Below are positions 17,574-27,253 of a stretch of DNA of 64,000 bases, piece by piece. The notes beneath the pieces were generated by a model that saw only the letters and a program-made list of their open reading frames with translations, had not been told where the DNA came from and did not search any database. The translations under genes and the position numbers were made by a program. This stretch comes from Anaerobaca lacustris. Its GTDB lineage: Bacteria > Planctomycetota > Phycisphaerae > Sedimentisphaerales > Anaerobacaceae. The DNA lies in assembly GCF_030012215.1 (NCBI RefSeq), contig NZ_JASCXX010000003.1, forward strand, positions 62,001 to 126,000, written 5' to 3'. Position 1 is the first letter of the stretch. Each line of letters begins with the position of its first letter.

Positions 17574-19544
17574 CTATCTGACCATAACCTGGCCGGCGTC
17601 GGCGACGAGAACCTGGCCCGTAATCGTTCGGGCCTTGTCCGAGCAAAGAAACACCACCGCGTCGGCGATGTCCTGGCCTTTGATCTCCCGGCGCAGCGCC
17701 GTCTTGCCGACGTAGTAAGGGATCACCTCCTCGGGTTTGATCCCATACTTCCTGGCGCAGACCTTGATGTACTCGGGGTTCCATATCTTCGAACCTTCGA
17801 ATACATTGCCCGGCGCGACGCAGTTGACGCGGATGCCGTGCTCGCCGAGTTCGAGGGCCCAGCCCCGGGCCAGATGCAGTTCGCCGGCCTTCGTGGCGTT
17901 GTAGGCGGAGTTGTTCTTGCTGGCATCGAGCCCCGATTTGGAGCTGAGGTTGACGATGTTGCCTCCGATACCCTGCTGAATCATGATGCGTGCGGCCTGG
18001 CGGGCCATGAGGAAATAGCCGGTCAGGTTGACCTCGAGGGCCATCCGCCACTTGTCCACCGGCATATCCACCAGCGCGAAAGGCGGCGCCAGACCGGCGG
18101 CGTTGACCAGGACATCCAGACCGCCCCAGTGCGCGAGCAGGGCCTCGAACGCCTTCTGCACGCCGGACTCGCTGGTGACGTTGCAGGGCAGGACCATCGT
18201 CTGGCTCGCCGGTCGCTCAGCGGCGATCCTCTCGGCGGTTTCCATCGCGGCTTGCTCATCCACGTCCGCCAACGCCACCATGGCCCCGGCTCGCGCCAGG
18301 CCCACGGCGATGCTCCTGCCGAGGCCGCTGCCGGCGCCGGTCACGATGGCGATGCGATTGGCCAGCGTGCCGGGTCCTTCGCTGCTGACGAGCTTCTTGC
18401 GGAACGCTTCCGATTCCCAGTTGTTGATGAAGTCCTGCTCGCGTGCGGTCAGTGCCAGGACCCCACCCATCCGCGCCGCATGCATTCGCACCTTCAGACT
18501 GGTATCGGTGATGTCGGCGATCAGTCCGGCGACTCCCTTCTCGGCGGCGACGAACAGTCCCAGGCCTTTGACGACGAATGCCGCCGGGACCTTCTGCCCG
18601 CGGTCGGCCAGCGACCGCAGCCGCCTGGCGATCGCTTCGGCCTTGACCGTTTCCACCCACATCGCCGAACCGTTGGCGTAGACCAGCTCATCCGGATTCA
18701 ATGCGGGCGTGGCCAGCAGCCTGGCCGCCTGCTTATGGGCCATGAATGTCACAATGGCTTCGTGTGTCGGGTAGTAGCTGACCGGCAGGTAGTGCCGCGT
18801 CGCTTCGAACACGGCCCGTCGAATCGCCATCGTCGCTGCGGTAATGCTCTCGGCTGAAGCGAGCGCGACCTTTCCGCTCCTGAGCGGTTTCAAGCCTTTT
18901 GTGCACAGCGCGATGACCCGCTTGACGAGCCGGATCGCCGCATCGGCGCTGCCGGCGGTGACGAACAACCCGTGCTTTTCCAGGAACAGGACGCCGGGCT
19001 TGCGCCCGTGTTCCTGCTCGTATTCACCGACCAGTCTGGCGATTTTGCGGGCCAGCATGTAGCCGGGATCGGTGTAGGGCACCCACAGCGGGGCAATCCG
19101 CTCGTTGGCAAACACCTTTTTGAGTGCGGCCCGCCCGTTCTTGGCGCTGACGTAGGCGGCCACCACGAGCGGATGCAGATGGATCACGTGGGTATCGAGC
19201 AGGGCGTGCAGGTGCGCCTCGACCGACGGTCGCGCGCCGCCGGTTACGTTGTCGTCGCAGCTTTGCAGCAGGCGATTGACGACCTCCGTTTCCCGCCGGA
19301 TGGCGTCCTGCTTCCCAAGAGACTTGTCGCTCAGGATCGAGAGCACCGATTCGATCCGCAGTCGCCGCCAGCCGCGATCGGCGCCCATGTCCTTCAACGC
19401 CGTGCCGCTGGCCTTGATGTACATGTACTTGCCGTCGGCCGTCTTGACGGACGTGTTGCCCCCGCCGCCGAGCACCAGTTCCGGGTCTTTCCCCGTCGTC
19501 GTCGATATCTCAATCAGATCCGCTAATGCCTTGTCCATCTGCAC
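17574..19544 (-). CDS. rhaEW: Bifunctional rhamnulose-1-phosphate aldolase / L-lactaldehyde dehydrogenase
   Basis: A 656-residue two-domain enzyme. The N-terminal class II aldolase domain (about 1-385) carries the zinc-site histidines in HLHALLDTHVIHLHP (about 110-124) and EKHGLF; it cleaves L-rhamnulose-1-phosphate to DHAP and L-lactaldehyde. The C-terminal short-chain dehydrogenase domain (about 390-656) has TGAGSGLG (about 398-405) and the catalytic pair Tyr548/Lys552 in YNATK; in the RhaEW family it oxidises lactaldehyde to lactate. Length and order match that family. It is the last gene of the rhamnose cluster in transcription order, but an insertion sequence now separates it from the sulfatase gene. 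GGGGAA precedes the start ATG; a second Met two codons later is equally possible. Confidence 0.88.
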   Translation of the reverse strand: MQMDKALADLIEISTTTGKDPELVLGGGGNTSVKTADGKYMYIKASGTALKDMGADRGWRRLRIESVLSILSDKSLGKQDAIRRETEVVNRLLQSCDDNVTGGARPSVEAHLHALLDTHVIHLHPLVVAAYVSAKNGRAALKKVFANERIAPLWVPYTDPGYMLARKIARLVGEYEQEHGRKPGVLFLEKHGLFVTAGSADAAIRLVKRVIALCTKGLKPLRSGKVALASAESITAATMAIRRAVFEATRHYLPVSYYPTHEAIVTFMAHKQAARLLATPALNPDELVYANGSAMWVETVKAEAIARRLRSLADRGQKVPAAFVVKGLGLFVAAEKGVAGLIADITDTSLKVRMHAARMGGVLALTAREQDFINNWESEAFRKKLVSSEGPGTLANRIAIVTGAGSGLGRSIAVGLARAGAMVALADVDEQAAMETAERIAAERPASQTMVLPCNVTSESGVQKAFEALLAHWGGLDVLVNAAGLAPPFALVDMPVDKWRMALEVNLTGYFLMARQAARIMIQQGIGGNIVNLSSKSGLDASKNNSAYNATKAGELHLARGWALELGEHGIRVNCVAPGNVFEGSKIWNPEYIKVCARKYGIKPEEVIPYYVGKTALRREIKGQDIADAVVFLCSDKARTITGQVLVADAGQVMVR

Positions 19545-19657
19545 GAATTCCCCATGAAAGGTTCCAGGATGTCATCCGAAGCAACCACCAATACCACATC
19601 CATCCGCTTCTGTCCACGGTGTTCCCGCGTTGGCGCCGATCGGTGTCCGTGCAGATT

Positions 19658-20926
19658 TTAGGGCGTTGGGGTTTTGGGCCAGTAGGTGGTCCATTGTTTG
19701 GAGTTGTGATGGAGGCAATCGATCGCCATATGCGCGTCGATGCCGGATGGATTCCAGCGTCGGCCTCGGCCTTTGAGGCGTGCGGCGAGAGACTTGCATT
19801 GGGATTCCGTGGGCCCCGAGCCGATCTGGAACCCCTCGGCCAGGAAGCGAGGATAGTCCAGCATCTCCAGCCGCTTGCCCATATAGCCCTGCAAGGTTTG
19901 GATCGCCTGGCGTTTGCGACCGCGGCGGTTTTTGGCGAAGAGCCCCAATTCGGTCACCACCTCGAGCGGGCCGCTCTGGCACAGGGTGGTGCACAAGGCG
20001 TTGCGCCATTCGGCGGCTTCGGTGGCCCCTTCACCGTAGAGGACTTTGCCACACTTGATCATCTGGTCCTTCAGATGGAAGTAATCGAGGATTCTCGCAT
20101 CCAGCATCGGCAGTTGCTGTTGATACTGATTGGAGATCCACTCGGCCCCATCGGTGACCGAGTACTTGCGGTCGGCTTGGTCCAACTGAAGCTGGGCGGC
20201 ATGCCGACGCATCAGGCGCCCCAAGGCCTGATGGTTACCGGTGGTGGCCGCCGTGTAGCGATGCGCGTTGCCCGGGTCGTAGAAGGTCACCAGCTTGGCC
20301 TCTTTCCACTTCTGATCGGCGCCCCGGGGCCGGGGCGGTAAGGCTTTGAGCCTGTGCCCTTGACGTCGAAGTTTCCGGCGACGGCGTTTGGCGTGGTTCC
20401 GACGCTTACGCTGCTCCGAATCGGTGATCAGGGGCACGTGAAAGCCATCGGCGCCGGTGATCAAACACGTCGGGTCCTCGGCTCGCCGGCGACAGTCCTG
20501 CGCTGTGAACGTCGGACCATAGGCTTCTGTCTGCTGCGCCTGACGCACCTTCTGGCCCTCCCGTTGAAAGACCTGGCGGAAGGTCTGGTACGACAGATCA
20601 ATCTGCGCCAGCCGTTTCAAGTCCTCCGTGCCTTTGCGATAGCTGCTGTCCAACCCCAGGCGAGCGATCATCTCGCGAACCCCTTGCGAGTACTTCTGCG
20701 TCAGTCCCAGCCAGGCATCCAGCGGCGCGCAACAGCCGTACTGGTTGGCCCAATAGACGCGCCGATGAAAAGTCACGGTACCATTGACCGTCGTGACATG
20801 AATCGCACGCGTCCCTTTATTGCGCCAGCGAACCTCCGTCGGCTCCGCGCTCGCCGGAGGGGGAAAAAGCTTCGCGTTGACTGCGAAGCTCCAGGGCCTT
20901 CTCGAAGAGGCGGCGGCGGAATTCAC
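19658..20926 (-). CDS. ISKra4-like transposase (main frame)
   Basis: About 422 residues in the open frame, the first 30 of which are translated in a different frame from the upstream short gene they overlap. A DDE-type catalytic set is visible: Asp in GADGFHVP, Asp in VTDGAEW and Glu in GSGPTESQCK. A highly basic stretch (RKRRNHAKRRRRKLRRQGHR) separates the first two. The GSGPTESQCK...RGRRWNPSG ending is typical of ISKra4-type transposases. The full protein probably starts in the upstream frame (21074) and is joined by a frameshift near GCTTTTTCCCCCTCC (about 20859-20873). Moving from the upstream frame to this one needs +1 (or -2). All three catalytic residues are present, so the enzyme may be active. 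Confidence 0.75.
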   Translation of the reverse strand: MNSAAASSRRPWSFAVNAKLFPPPASAEPTEVRWRNKGTRAIHVTTVNGTVTFHRRVYWANQYGCCAPLDAWLGLTQKYSQGVREMIARLGLDSSYRKGTEDLKRLAQIDLSYQTFRQVFQREGQKVRQAQQTEAYGPTFTAQDCRRRAEDPTCLITGADGFHVPLITDSEQRKRRNHAKRRRRKLRRQGHRLKALPPRPRGADQKWKEAKLVTFYDPGNAHRYTAATTGNHQALGRLMRRHAAQLQLDQADRKYSVTDGAEWISNQYQQQLPMLDARILDYFHLKDQMIKCGKVLYGEGATEAAEWRNALCTTLCQSGPLEVVTELGLFAKNRRGRKRQAIQTLQGYMGKRLEMLDYPRFLAEGFQIGSGPTESQCKSLAARLKGRGRRWNPSGIDAHMAIDCLHHNSKQWTTYWPKTPTP

Positions 20927-21074
20927 CCGCCGCCTCGCGGACCCGCTCTTCGCTATCGTCGATGATGCTACCGGGACGGGCCCGGTTCATCGCTCCGACC
21001 ACGTCCTCCAACATCGTGTCCATATCCTTGTTCAAAACCGCCTGCAGTTGCTCTTTGGTAATCTGACCATCCAT
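20817..21074 (-). CDS. Upstream frame of the ISKra4-like transposase
   Basis: 85 codons starting at an ATG with AAGGAGTAC upstream; it overlaps the transposase frame by 110 bp. The part MDGQITKEQLQAVLNKDM to FRRRLFEKALELRSQ is helical and reads like the natural N-terminus of the transposase. The last 20 or so residues after the T5C5 run look like out-of-frame tail. Either programmed frameshifting or a decay mutation explains the split. Confidence 0.6.
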   Translation of the reverse strand: MDGQITKEQLQAVLNKDMDTMLEDVVGAMNRARPGSIIDDSEERVREAAGEFRRRLFEKALELRSQREAFSPSGERGADGGSLAQ

Positions 21075-21177
21075 CCATGTACTCCTTGTCTTCTAAACCC
21101 TTGAAAAACAAAGAGTAACACACGAAAAACCACCGCGCCAGCATTTTTTCACACACACGCCGATCGTGAGTGCGAGC

Positions 21178-22569
21178 CTACCTTCGGTCGGGGTGGCGAC
21201 CCCATTCCTCGCGGCGGGTTGGGTCGAAGTCGGGGTTGATCTGCGGCATCGCGGCGCCCACCGACCGCCTCCAGAGCGCCAGCTTGGTCTGGAGTTCCAG
21301 CGCCTTTCGCGGGAACTTGGCGGACAGATCGGTCTGCTCGGCGATGTCGTCTCGCAGATTGTACAATTGCGAGTTGCTGTTTTCGAAGGATTCGATGAGC
21401 TTCCAGTCGCCCTGGCGAATCGCGCCGGCGGGCGTCGAATGGTGGTAATGCGGGTAGTGCCAGTAGAGGGCGCGGTCCTCGAATCGGCCTGTCTGTTGGA
21501 GCAGGGGGAGCAGGCTCCGGCCGTCGAGCACCTGTCCGGCCGGCCTTTCGGCGCCGGCGATCTCCAACAGAGTCGGGTAGAAGTCCACGCTCGTCACCGG
21601 CGTCCGGCACACACGTCTCGGCCGAACCACGCCGGGCCAGCGAACGATCAGCGGAACGCGGATGCCCCCTTCATAGAGCGCGCCTTTCTCATCTCGCAGC
21701 GGGGCGTTGGTCGTCACGATCGGGCCTTCGCCCGTGTACATCTGTCGCAGGCCGCCATTGTCGGAGAAGAAGATCACAATCGTGTCGTTGGATAGATTCA
21801 ACTCGTCGAGCCTGGCCAGCACCCGCCCGACGTTGGTGTCCACGTGTTCGATCATCGCGGCGTACACAGGGTTGTTGACGCCTGTGGCCGGCTTGGGTTT
21901 GTTCTCATACTTCTCGACGAGGTCCTGCGGCGCTTCAAGTGGGATGTGGACGGTGTGATGGGACAGATGCAGGAAGAACGGGCCGTCACTGTGGGTCTCG
22001 ATGAACTCGATGGCGCTGTCCGTGAAGGTTGTGACCTGCTTGTCGGTTCGATTCTGTCCGCCCAGGCGAACGAAATCGAACCCCTGCACTTGCGGCCCGT
22101 GGTCGGCCCCGCCCAGGTGCCACTTGCCGACGTGGCCTGTGGCATAGCCTGCCGCTTGCAGCGACTCGGCGATCGTGACGATTTCGAGCGGCAGATACTG
22201 GGTTCGGTTCGTCGGCACGCGCAGCGTCTCGTAGGGCCGCCAATGGCCCGGGATGAAGTCGGTGACCCCGACGCGGGCGGGATACTGGCCCGCCATGATG
22301 CTGGCCCTTGTCGGCGAGCAGACCGGACAGGCCGCATAGGCGTCGGTGAATCGCATGCCTTGCCTGGCCAGGTGGTCGATGTTGGGCGTCTCATGAAACG
22401 TATTGCCATAGCAGGCCAGGTCGGACCAGCCCATGTCGTCGAGCAGGATGAAGACGATATTGGGCCTGGTCTTCCGGGCGGGTGGTCCGTCTGTTGCGCA
22501 CCCGCCCAGGACAACGCCGGCCGCGCTGGAGCCCAGCCGGCGCAGAAAGTCCCTTCTCGATTCGGTCAT
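21178..22569 (-). CDS. Formylglycine-dependent sulfatase, Tat/lipoprotein-type export signal
   Basis: A 463-residue type I sulfatase that removes sulfate esters, probably from a polysaccharide-derived sugar outside the cytoplasm. The N-terminus carries a twin-arginine-like RRDFLRRLG followed by a hydrophobic stretch and a lipobox-like LGGC (Cys24). The catalytic signature CSPTRAS is intact, with Cys84 as the residue converted to formylglycine. Metal ligands DDMGWSD (44-50) and the SDNGG site are present, as are the GKWHLG and HHTVH segments. GGAGG lies just upstream of the ATG. Its place within the L-rhamnose operon suggests a rhamnose-sulfate-containing substrate such as ulvan or a sulfated rhamnan, which is inference. 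The stop codon is 12 bp from the IS end. Confidence 0.92.
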   Translation of the reverse strand: MTESRRDFLRRLGSSAAGVVLGGCATDGPPARKTRPNIVFILLDDMGWSDLACYGNTFHETPNIDHLARQGMRFTDAYAACPVCSPTRASIMAGQYPARVGVTDFIPGHWRPYETLRVPTNRTQYLPLEIVTIAESLQAAGYATGHVGKWHLGGADHGPQVQGFDFVRLGGQNRTDKQVTTFTDSAIEFIETHSDGPFFLHLSHHTVHIPLEAPQDLVEKYENKPKPATGVNNPVYAAMIEHVDTNVGRVLARLDELNLSNDTIVIFFSDNGGLRQMYTGEGPIVTTNAPLRDEKGALYEGGIRVPLIVRWPGVVRPRRVCRTPVTSVDFYPTLLEIAGAERPAGQVLDGRSLLPLLQQTGRFEDRALYWHYPHYHHSTPAGAIRQGDWKLIESFENSNSQLYNLRDDIAEQTDLSAKFPRKALELQTKLALWRRSVGAAMPQINPDFDPTRREEWGRHPDRR

Positions 22570-22602
22570 ACGCGCCTCCTTCTGGCAGATCCCTCCTACG
22601 AA

Positions 22603-22806
22603 TTACGGCACGACAATCTCGTCCTTCTGCACCGTGTCCTGCTCTTTCCACATCCAGCCGGTGGCGGTGACGAACCAGATGATGGTCGCCAGAAGCATGA
22701 TCCACTTGGCTTTGTCCAGGTCCACTCGACCGGCCAGAAACAGGATCGAGGGCAGGATCAGAGCGACCAATGACAGCAGCGAGACGACTTTCAGGATCGA
22801 ACGCAT
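22603..22806 (-). CDS. Small two-helix membrane protein
   Basis: 67 residues with two hydrophobic segments (about 5-26, VVSLLSLVALILPSILFLAG, and about 33-52, AKWIMLLATIIWFVTATGWMW) and a charged C-terminal tail. No family name is recognised. GGAG sits 7 nt before the ATG. It lies 13 bp after the permease stop and 33 bp before the sulfatase, so it is an operon member. The position suggests a permease accessory subunit, but nothing in the sequence proves it. Confidence 0.7.
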   Translation of the reverse strand: MRSILKVVSLLSLVALILPSILFLAGRVDLDKAKWIMLLATIIWFVTATGWMWKEQDTVQKDEIVVP

Positions 22807-22819
22807 GGGATTTCTCCGT

Positions 22820-24250
22820 CTAACGCGCCGCCACGGGGCGGCCCTGTTTCTGGTAGACCCGGCTCAGAACGATGTACACGGCTGACGCGATGAACCAGCC
22901 CGGCAGCGCCACGAAATACAGCGTCCAGTTGCCGACGATGAAGACGATGCCCAAACAGATCGCCAGGGTCACAATCCACGCGGCGAAGGCGGCCCAGTTG
23001 AAGTGACGGCCGCTGAGTTCGGCGTAGGAGCCTCGCAGGCCGAGCTTGGGGATCAGCCAGAAGTCCACGAAGACGACCGCGCCCATCGGCATCAGGACCA
23101 GGCCGTACAAGGCCACGAAGTCCAGCAGTCTCATCGCCAGCGCCGGGAACATGGCCGCGACGGTCGCGATGGCGCCCGTGATCAACGTTACGCGGAAGCG
23201 AGAGGACTTGGGAACGATCGCCTGGAACGCCAGACCGGCGCGGTAGATGGTCGGGTTGGCGGTGGTCCAGCCGGCGATGATGACGCAGATCAGGCCGGCC
23301 AGGCCGGCGGCCTGATAGGCGAGCGGACCCGGCAATACCTTCGTGTTGCCCGGCTCCACGTGCATCTGGAATGCGTAGAGGATCGACGCCGCCAGCCAGG
23401 CCAGGAAGTGCCCGAGGAACATGCCGGTCCCGCTGGCCACGGCGTACCACGATTTCCTCGCGAAACGAAGGACCGACAGGTCGCTCATCCCGATGTGCAT
23501 CGCCATGTTGCAGAACCACGCGAAGAACGCCACGTGCCAGAAGGTGAACTTGACCCGTCCCGGGTGCGGGTCGCCTCCCTGCCAGATGTGCGTTTTGGCG
23601 AGCGTCCAGACGTCCGCAAGACTGTTGACTTCCGAGCCGGTGGCATCGATGAACTGCCGCAGGCCGACCAGCCCGAAGGCGATGAACACGAGCACCATCC
23701 ATGGGGCCGCGACGTTGGCGACCTTGGAGACCACCTCGTAGCCATAGGCGGCCACGACGGAGATCATCGCGCCGCACGCCAGAACCGCGATCACCCATCC
23801 GAAGCTGTTCGGATAGTTGTCGCTCAGCTCCGGCATCGGGAACTTGAACCAGACGCCCAGCGCCGTGGCCGAGACCGTCACCATGGCCCCGGCCAGGAAG
23901 CAGAACATCACGCCGTTGGCGAGGTTATAGAGCGTCACAAGCTGCCGTCCGCAGATCTTCTCCAGTTGGTAGTAGAGCGTCAACCGGGCCCGCGTGGCGA
24001 TCGGGGCGCACAGGAACACCCAGCTCAGCACGGCCAGCACATTGCCTGCGATCAGTCCGACGACGACGTCGAACGCGCTGACACCGGCGGCCACGAACAA
24101 CGGCCCGATCATCAGCTCCGTGCCGGCGCAATGCTCGCCCGCGTACATGCCGACGAAACTCTTGAAGCCGAGCAGCCTGTTCTGCGGCACCGGCTCGCGC
24201 TCGAATTCACCTCCCGCCTGCGTCTGCTGTGCCTGCTGTTCTTCGCTCAT
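22820..24250 (-). CDS. NCS1/cytosine-permease-type transporter
   Basis: A 476-residue integral membrane protein with about 12 hydrophobic segments. The features LGFKSFVGMYAGEHCAGTELMIGPLFVAAGVSAFDVVVGLIAGNVLAVLSW and the later IIAGWTTANPTIYRAGLAFQ resemble the nucleobase-cation-symport-1 (purine/cytosine permease) family. Known NCS1 members carry nucleobases, hydantoins or thiamine; here the gene is embedded between rhaA and the sulfatase, so the likely cargo is L-rhamnose or a related deoxy sugar. That is inferred only from position. The ATG is preceded by GGGAAGGGA. It is 33 bp after rhaA and 13 bp ahead of the small membrane protein. Confidence 0.8.
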   Translation of the reverse strand: MSEEQQAQQTQAGGEFEREPVPQNRLLGFKSFVGMYAGEHCAGTELMIGPLFVAAGVSAFDVVVGLIAGNVLAVLSWVFLCAPIATRARLTLYYQLEKICGRQLVTLYNLANGVMFCFLAGAMVTVSATALGVWFKFPMPELSDNYPNSFGWVIAVLACGAMISVVAAYGYEVVSKVANVAAPWMVLVFIAFGLVGLRQFIDATGSEVNSLADVWTLAKTHIWQGGDPHPGRVKFTFWHVAFFAWFCNMAMHIGMSDLSVLRFARKSWYAVASGTGMFLGHFLAWLAASILYAFQMHVEPGNTKVLPGPLAYQAAGLAGLICVIIAGWTTANPTIYRAGLAFQAIVPKSSRFRVTLITGAIATVAAMFPALAMRLLDFVALYGLVLMPMGAVVFVDFWLIPKLGLRGSYAELSGRHFNWAAFAAWIVTLAICLGIVFIVGNWTLYFVALPGWFIASAVYIVLSRVYQKQGRPVAAR

Positions 24251-24283
24251 GCGTCTGTCCCTTCCCGCAGTGTGCGTGATCCG

Positions 24284-25549
24284 CTACGCTCGTTTGGCGA
24301 GCACGTTTTTCTCATAGGCCTTGGCGTCGGCCAGCCAGGCGGGGCCGACCGGCACGTCGGACCGGGCGCAGTAGTAGTCCCACACCGCGCCGTAGGGCAA
24401 TGTCTTCAATTCTTCGAGCATCGCCAGGCGGCTTGTGAAGTCGCCGTCGGCCTCGGCCTGGCGCAGCCGATCCGTCGGTTCGAGCAGGGCGATCAGCAGG
24501 GCCTTGATCATGCACCGCGTGCCGATGACCCAGGCGGCGATCCGGTTGATGCTGGCGTCGAAGAAGTCCAGGCCGATGTGCACCTTGTCGAGCTTGCCGC
24601 TGCGCACCAGCTCCTGTGCGATGGCCCGCAGTTCGTCGTCGAGGATGACCACGTGGTCGCTGTCCCAACGCACCGGCCGGCTCACGTGCAGCAGCAATTG
24701 GGGCACGAACATCAGCACGGACGAGATCTTGTCGGAGATGATTTCGGTGGGGTGATAGTGGCCCGCGTCCAGGCACAACAGGACCTGTCGCGACGTCGCA
24801 TAGCCCATGTAGAATTCGTGCGAGCCGACCGTGTAGCTCTCGGCGCCGATGCCGAAGAGCTTGGATTCGACGGCGTCGAGGTGGACCGTCGGATCGATCT
24901 TCTCGGCGAAGATCTCATCGAGCGAGTCGGCCAGACGCTGTCGGGGGGCCAGACGGTCGATTGGGATGTCCTTGTATCCGTCGGGAATCCAGACGTTGGT
25001 CACGCAGAGGGTGCCCAGTTCCTTGCCCATGTGGGCGCCGATCTTGCGGCAGCAGATTCCATGCTCGATCCAGAACTGTCGGATGTCGTCATCGGCGCTG
25101 GAGAGCGTGAACCCGCTGTCGGCCTTCGGATGCGAGAAGTAGGTCCCGTTGAAGTCCATCCCCAGACCGTTGGCCTTGGCCCACTGGACCCACGTGGCGA
25201 ATTGCTCGGGCTCCAGTTCATTGCGTGGCACCTTGGCCTTGGCGTCGAGATAGATCGCATGAAGGTTCAGGCGATGTTTGCCGGGGATCAGGCTCAGGGT
25301 CTTCTCCAGGTCCGTCCGCAGCTCGTCCGGCGTGCGGGCCTTGCCGGGGTAGTTGCCGGTCACGGCCAGGCCGCCGTCGAGGCCGGACCCGGTGTTCTCA
25401 AATCCGCCGACATCATCGCCTTGCCAGCAGTGCAGCGAGATCGGGATCTTGCTGAGCCGGTCCATTGCCTCGTCGGTATCGACGCCAAGCTCGGCATATC
25501 GCTCGCGCGCCAGTTGATAGGCCTGCTCGACGTTCTTTGAGTCGCTCAT
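24284..25549 (-). CDS. rhaA: L-rhamnose isomerase
   Basis: A 421-residue enzyme converting L-rhamnose to L-rhamnulose in the cytoplasm. Length and sequence match the E. coli-type RhaA family: [17 protein letters not shown] near the start, [29 protein letters not shown], the metal-binding region [39 protein letters not shown] and the C-terminal [21 protein letters not shown]. The start ATG has AGGAGAACGCGT directly upstream and lies 13 bp after the dehydrogenase stop, indicating tight operon packing. No missing residues were noticed. Together with rhaB and rhaEW it makes a complete phosphorylative rhamnose route. Confidence 0.95.
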   Translation of the reverse strand: MSDSKNVEQAYQLARERYAELGVDTDEAMDRLSKIPISLHCWQGDDVGGFENTGSGLDGGLAVTGNYPGKARTPDELRTDLEKTLSLIPGKHRLNLHAIYLDAKAKVPRNELEPEQFATWVQWAKANGLGMDFNGTYFSHPKADSGFTLSSADDDIRQFWIEHGICCRKIGAHMGKELGTLCVTNVWIPDGYKDIPIDRLAPRQRLADSLDEIFAEKIDPTVHLDAVESKLFGIGAESYTVGSHEFYMGYATSRQVLLCLDAGHYHPTEIISDKISSVLMFVPQLLLHVSRPVRWDSDHVVILDDELRAIAQELVRSGKLDKVHIGLDFFDASINRIAAWVIGTRCMIKALLIALLEPTDRLRQAEADGDFTSRLAMLEELKTLPYGAVWDYYCARSDVPVGPAWLADAKAYEKNVLAKRA

Positions 25550-25562
25550 ACGCGTTCTCCTC

Positions 25563-27227
25563 TCAGCCGCAGGTTTCGAGCAGTTTTCTTTCTGCTTCGA
25601 GTGTCCAGAGCCCGTCTTTCAGGCAGGCCGCAACACTGGGTAACTTCGTCGCCAGTTCTTCGAGACGAAGCAGCGGGAGATCCCTGCACGCCGGGTAGAC
25701 GACGATCTTGCCGGCGATCGAGCGGTCCTCCACGGCCCGGATGCCGTCGAGCGCCCCGGCCAGGCCGCAAACGGCCGCGACGCTGACGTTGGTGTCGAGC
25801 CGGTTCGATTCGACCTTGGCCAGCATCCGTTTCATGTCGTCGAGCGTCGATCCGCTCGTTCCGATGAAGTACAGGCGTTTCTCGATGTAGGCGTTCAGGT
25901 CGATCTTGCCCGTAACGTTTGCAGGGATGCCGGCGAAGATGTTGACGATCCCGTGCTGGGCGGCGTCCTGCACGGCGGCGGCCACCAGTTCGGGGATCGG
26001 CGCCATCAGGACGGAATAGCCGAACTCCTCATCGCTCGGCGGTTGCTTCGCGTTGTACGGGACGTACTCGAGGCCGTTGCTCTCGGCCAGCGGCTGGGCG
26101 ATCTTCGTCAGCATCGCCAGCCGGTTGTCGTCGACGTCGCCGGCATACACGCTGACGCCTTCGACCCCCTGGCACAGATTGCGAATGACATGCATCATCC
26201 CCATCGGTCCACCGGCCCCGACGACGTTGATCCTGTCGCCGTGGCGAATCTCTCCTGTCTTGGGGATCGTCTTCATCGATCCGGCGGGGTCGGTGTCGGT
26301 GGTCCCGACGATGCGAATGCCGCCGTAGTGGACGCGGCCGACCATCGTGACCACGGGCCGACTGAAGCGGTCGCCGCAGAGAACGATGTTCAGGATCCCG
26401 TTGGCCGCGACCTTGGCGAACAGCTCCTCCACCGTCCCGGCGTTCGATCCGAAATAGACCACGTCGTCGAAGGCGGCGTCGTCCACGTCGTCATGCTCGC
26501 GCGCCCGGACCACCGGCGCCGGCAGGTTGGCCGGCGGACCCGACTTCGAGACCCACGTGATCTGGGCCGGTGTGCCGTAGCGCTTGAACAGATTGCCGAG
26601 TCGGCCTTCGGGCAGGTCGGTTTCCACGACGATCAGCATCTGGCCGCCCGCCTTGAGGGTCGTACGCTCCTTCGATGCGTAGGCGTCTTCCACGCAGGCC
26701 CAGGGCTCGACCAGGGCGATGGCCGAGCCCGACCGGTCATCGCCCGTCGGTATCAGCATGGACTCGCCGTCGGGACTGGTGATCGCTCGCTCGTCCATCA
26801 GGACGTATTCCTGCAGGGCGCCCTCGAAGTTATAGCCGAAGGCCGCATTCGAACTGGCGGTCTTCAGCCAGCGGTAGTCCGTCTGCACGAGATACCGTTC
26901 GCCGGGCTTATGTCTCGTGACGCCGGGGCCCGCCTCGACGATGCGAACGACCGTTTCATGGCCCGGTACCGTAGCCTTGTCGTTTGGGACGTAACTGGCA
27001 ATCTGCGTCAAAGCGTTGGGCTCGATGCCGGAGACGACGGGGCCCTTGCGGACGTGGCCGGTGAACTGCTTGAGCAGCTTCAGGTCGGAGAAGCACAGCC
27101 CGACGACTTCGACCTTCGCCAGGATCTGGTGTGGGCCCGGCCGGAAGACCTCTTTGGATTGGTTGAGGACGAGCTGGTCGGGGCCCACCAATTGCACGGC
27201 CCATTGTGATGCCGGGATACTTGTCAT
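25563..27227 (-). CDS. Long zinc-type alcohol/polyol dehydrogenase family protein
   Basis: A 554-residue protein, well above the usual 340-400 for medium-chain dehydrogenases. The GroES-like catalytic domain (about 15-190) has [10 protein letters not shown] with the likely zinc Cys, and VPGHE. Two nucleotide-binding-like stretches follow: one around 195-320 ([41 protein letters not shown]) and one around 355-490 with [13 protein letters not shown]. The second is the normal Rossmann domain; the first looks like an extra or diverged copy. It may reduce lactaldehyde to 1,2-propanediol or act on another rhamnose-pathway intermediate, judged only by its operon. Start ATG at 27227 (GAAGG upstream); an ATG at 27242 five codons earlier is also possible. 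Confidence 0.75.
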   Translation of the reverse strand: MTSIPASQWAVQLVGPDQLVLNQSKEVFRPGPHQILAKVEVVGLCFSDLKLLKQFTGHVRKGPVVSGIEPNALTQIASYVPNDKATVPGHETVVRIVEAGPGVTRHKPGERYLVQTDYRWLKTASSNAAFGYNFEGALQEYVLMDERAITSPDGESMLIPTGDDRSGSAIALVEPWACVEDAYASKERTTLKAGGQMLIVVETDLPEGRLGNLFKRYGTPAQITWVSKSGPPANLPAPVVRAREHDDVDDAAFDDVVYFGSNAGTVEELFAKVAANGILNIVLCGDRFSRPVVTMVGRVHYGGIRIVGTTDTDPAGSMKTIPKTGEIRHGDRINVVGAGGPMGMMHVIRNLCQGVEGVSVYAGDVDDNRLAMLTKIAQPLAESNGLEYVPYNAKQPPSDEEFGYSVLMAPIPELVAAAVQDAAQHGIVNIFAGIPANVTGKIDLNAYIEKRLYFIGTSGSTLDDMKRMLAKVESNRLDTNVSVAAVCGLAGALDGIRAVEDRSIAGKIVVYPACRDLPLLRLEELATKLPSVAACLKDGLWTLEAERKLLETCG

Positions 27228-27253
27228 GGTCCAAGCCTTCATTTCTGTGCTGG

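Larger units (their letters stand above)
19637..21166 (-). mobile_element. ISKra4-like insertion sequence
   Basis: About 1.53 kb bounded by imperfect inverted repeats: CGATCGGTGTCCGTG from 19637 and, inverted, CGATCGGCGTGTGTG ending at 21166-21163 (about 11 of 15 positions agree, with a perfect CGATCGG core if one flanking base is shared). It carries two overlapping minus-strand frames, a short upstream one and the transposase. No target-site duplication could be confirmed, so the exact ends are uncertain by several bases. It lies in the gap between the sulfatase stop (21178) and rhaEW start, splitting the rhamnose operon without breaking a coding sequence. Confidence 0.7.
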
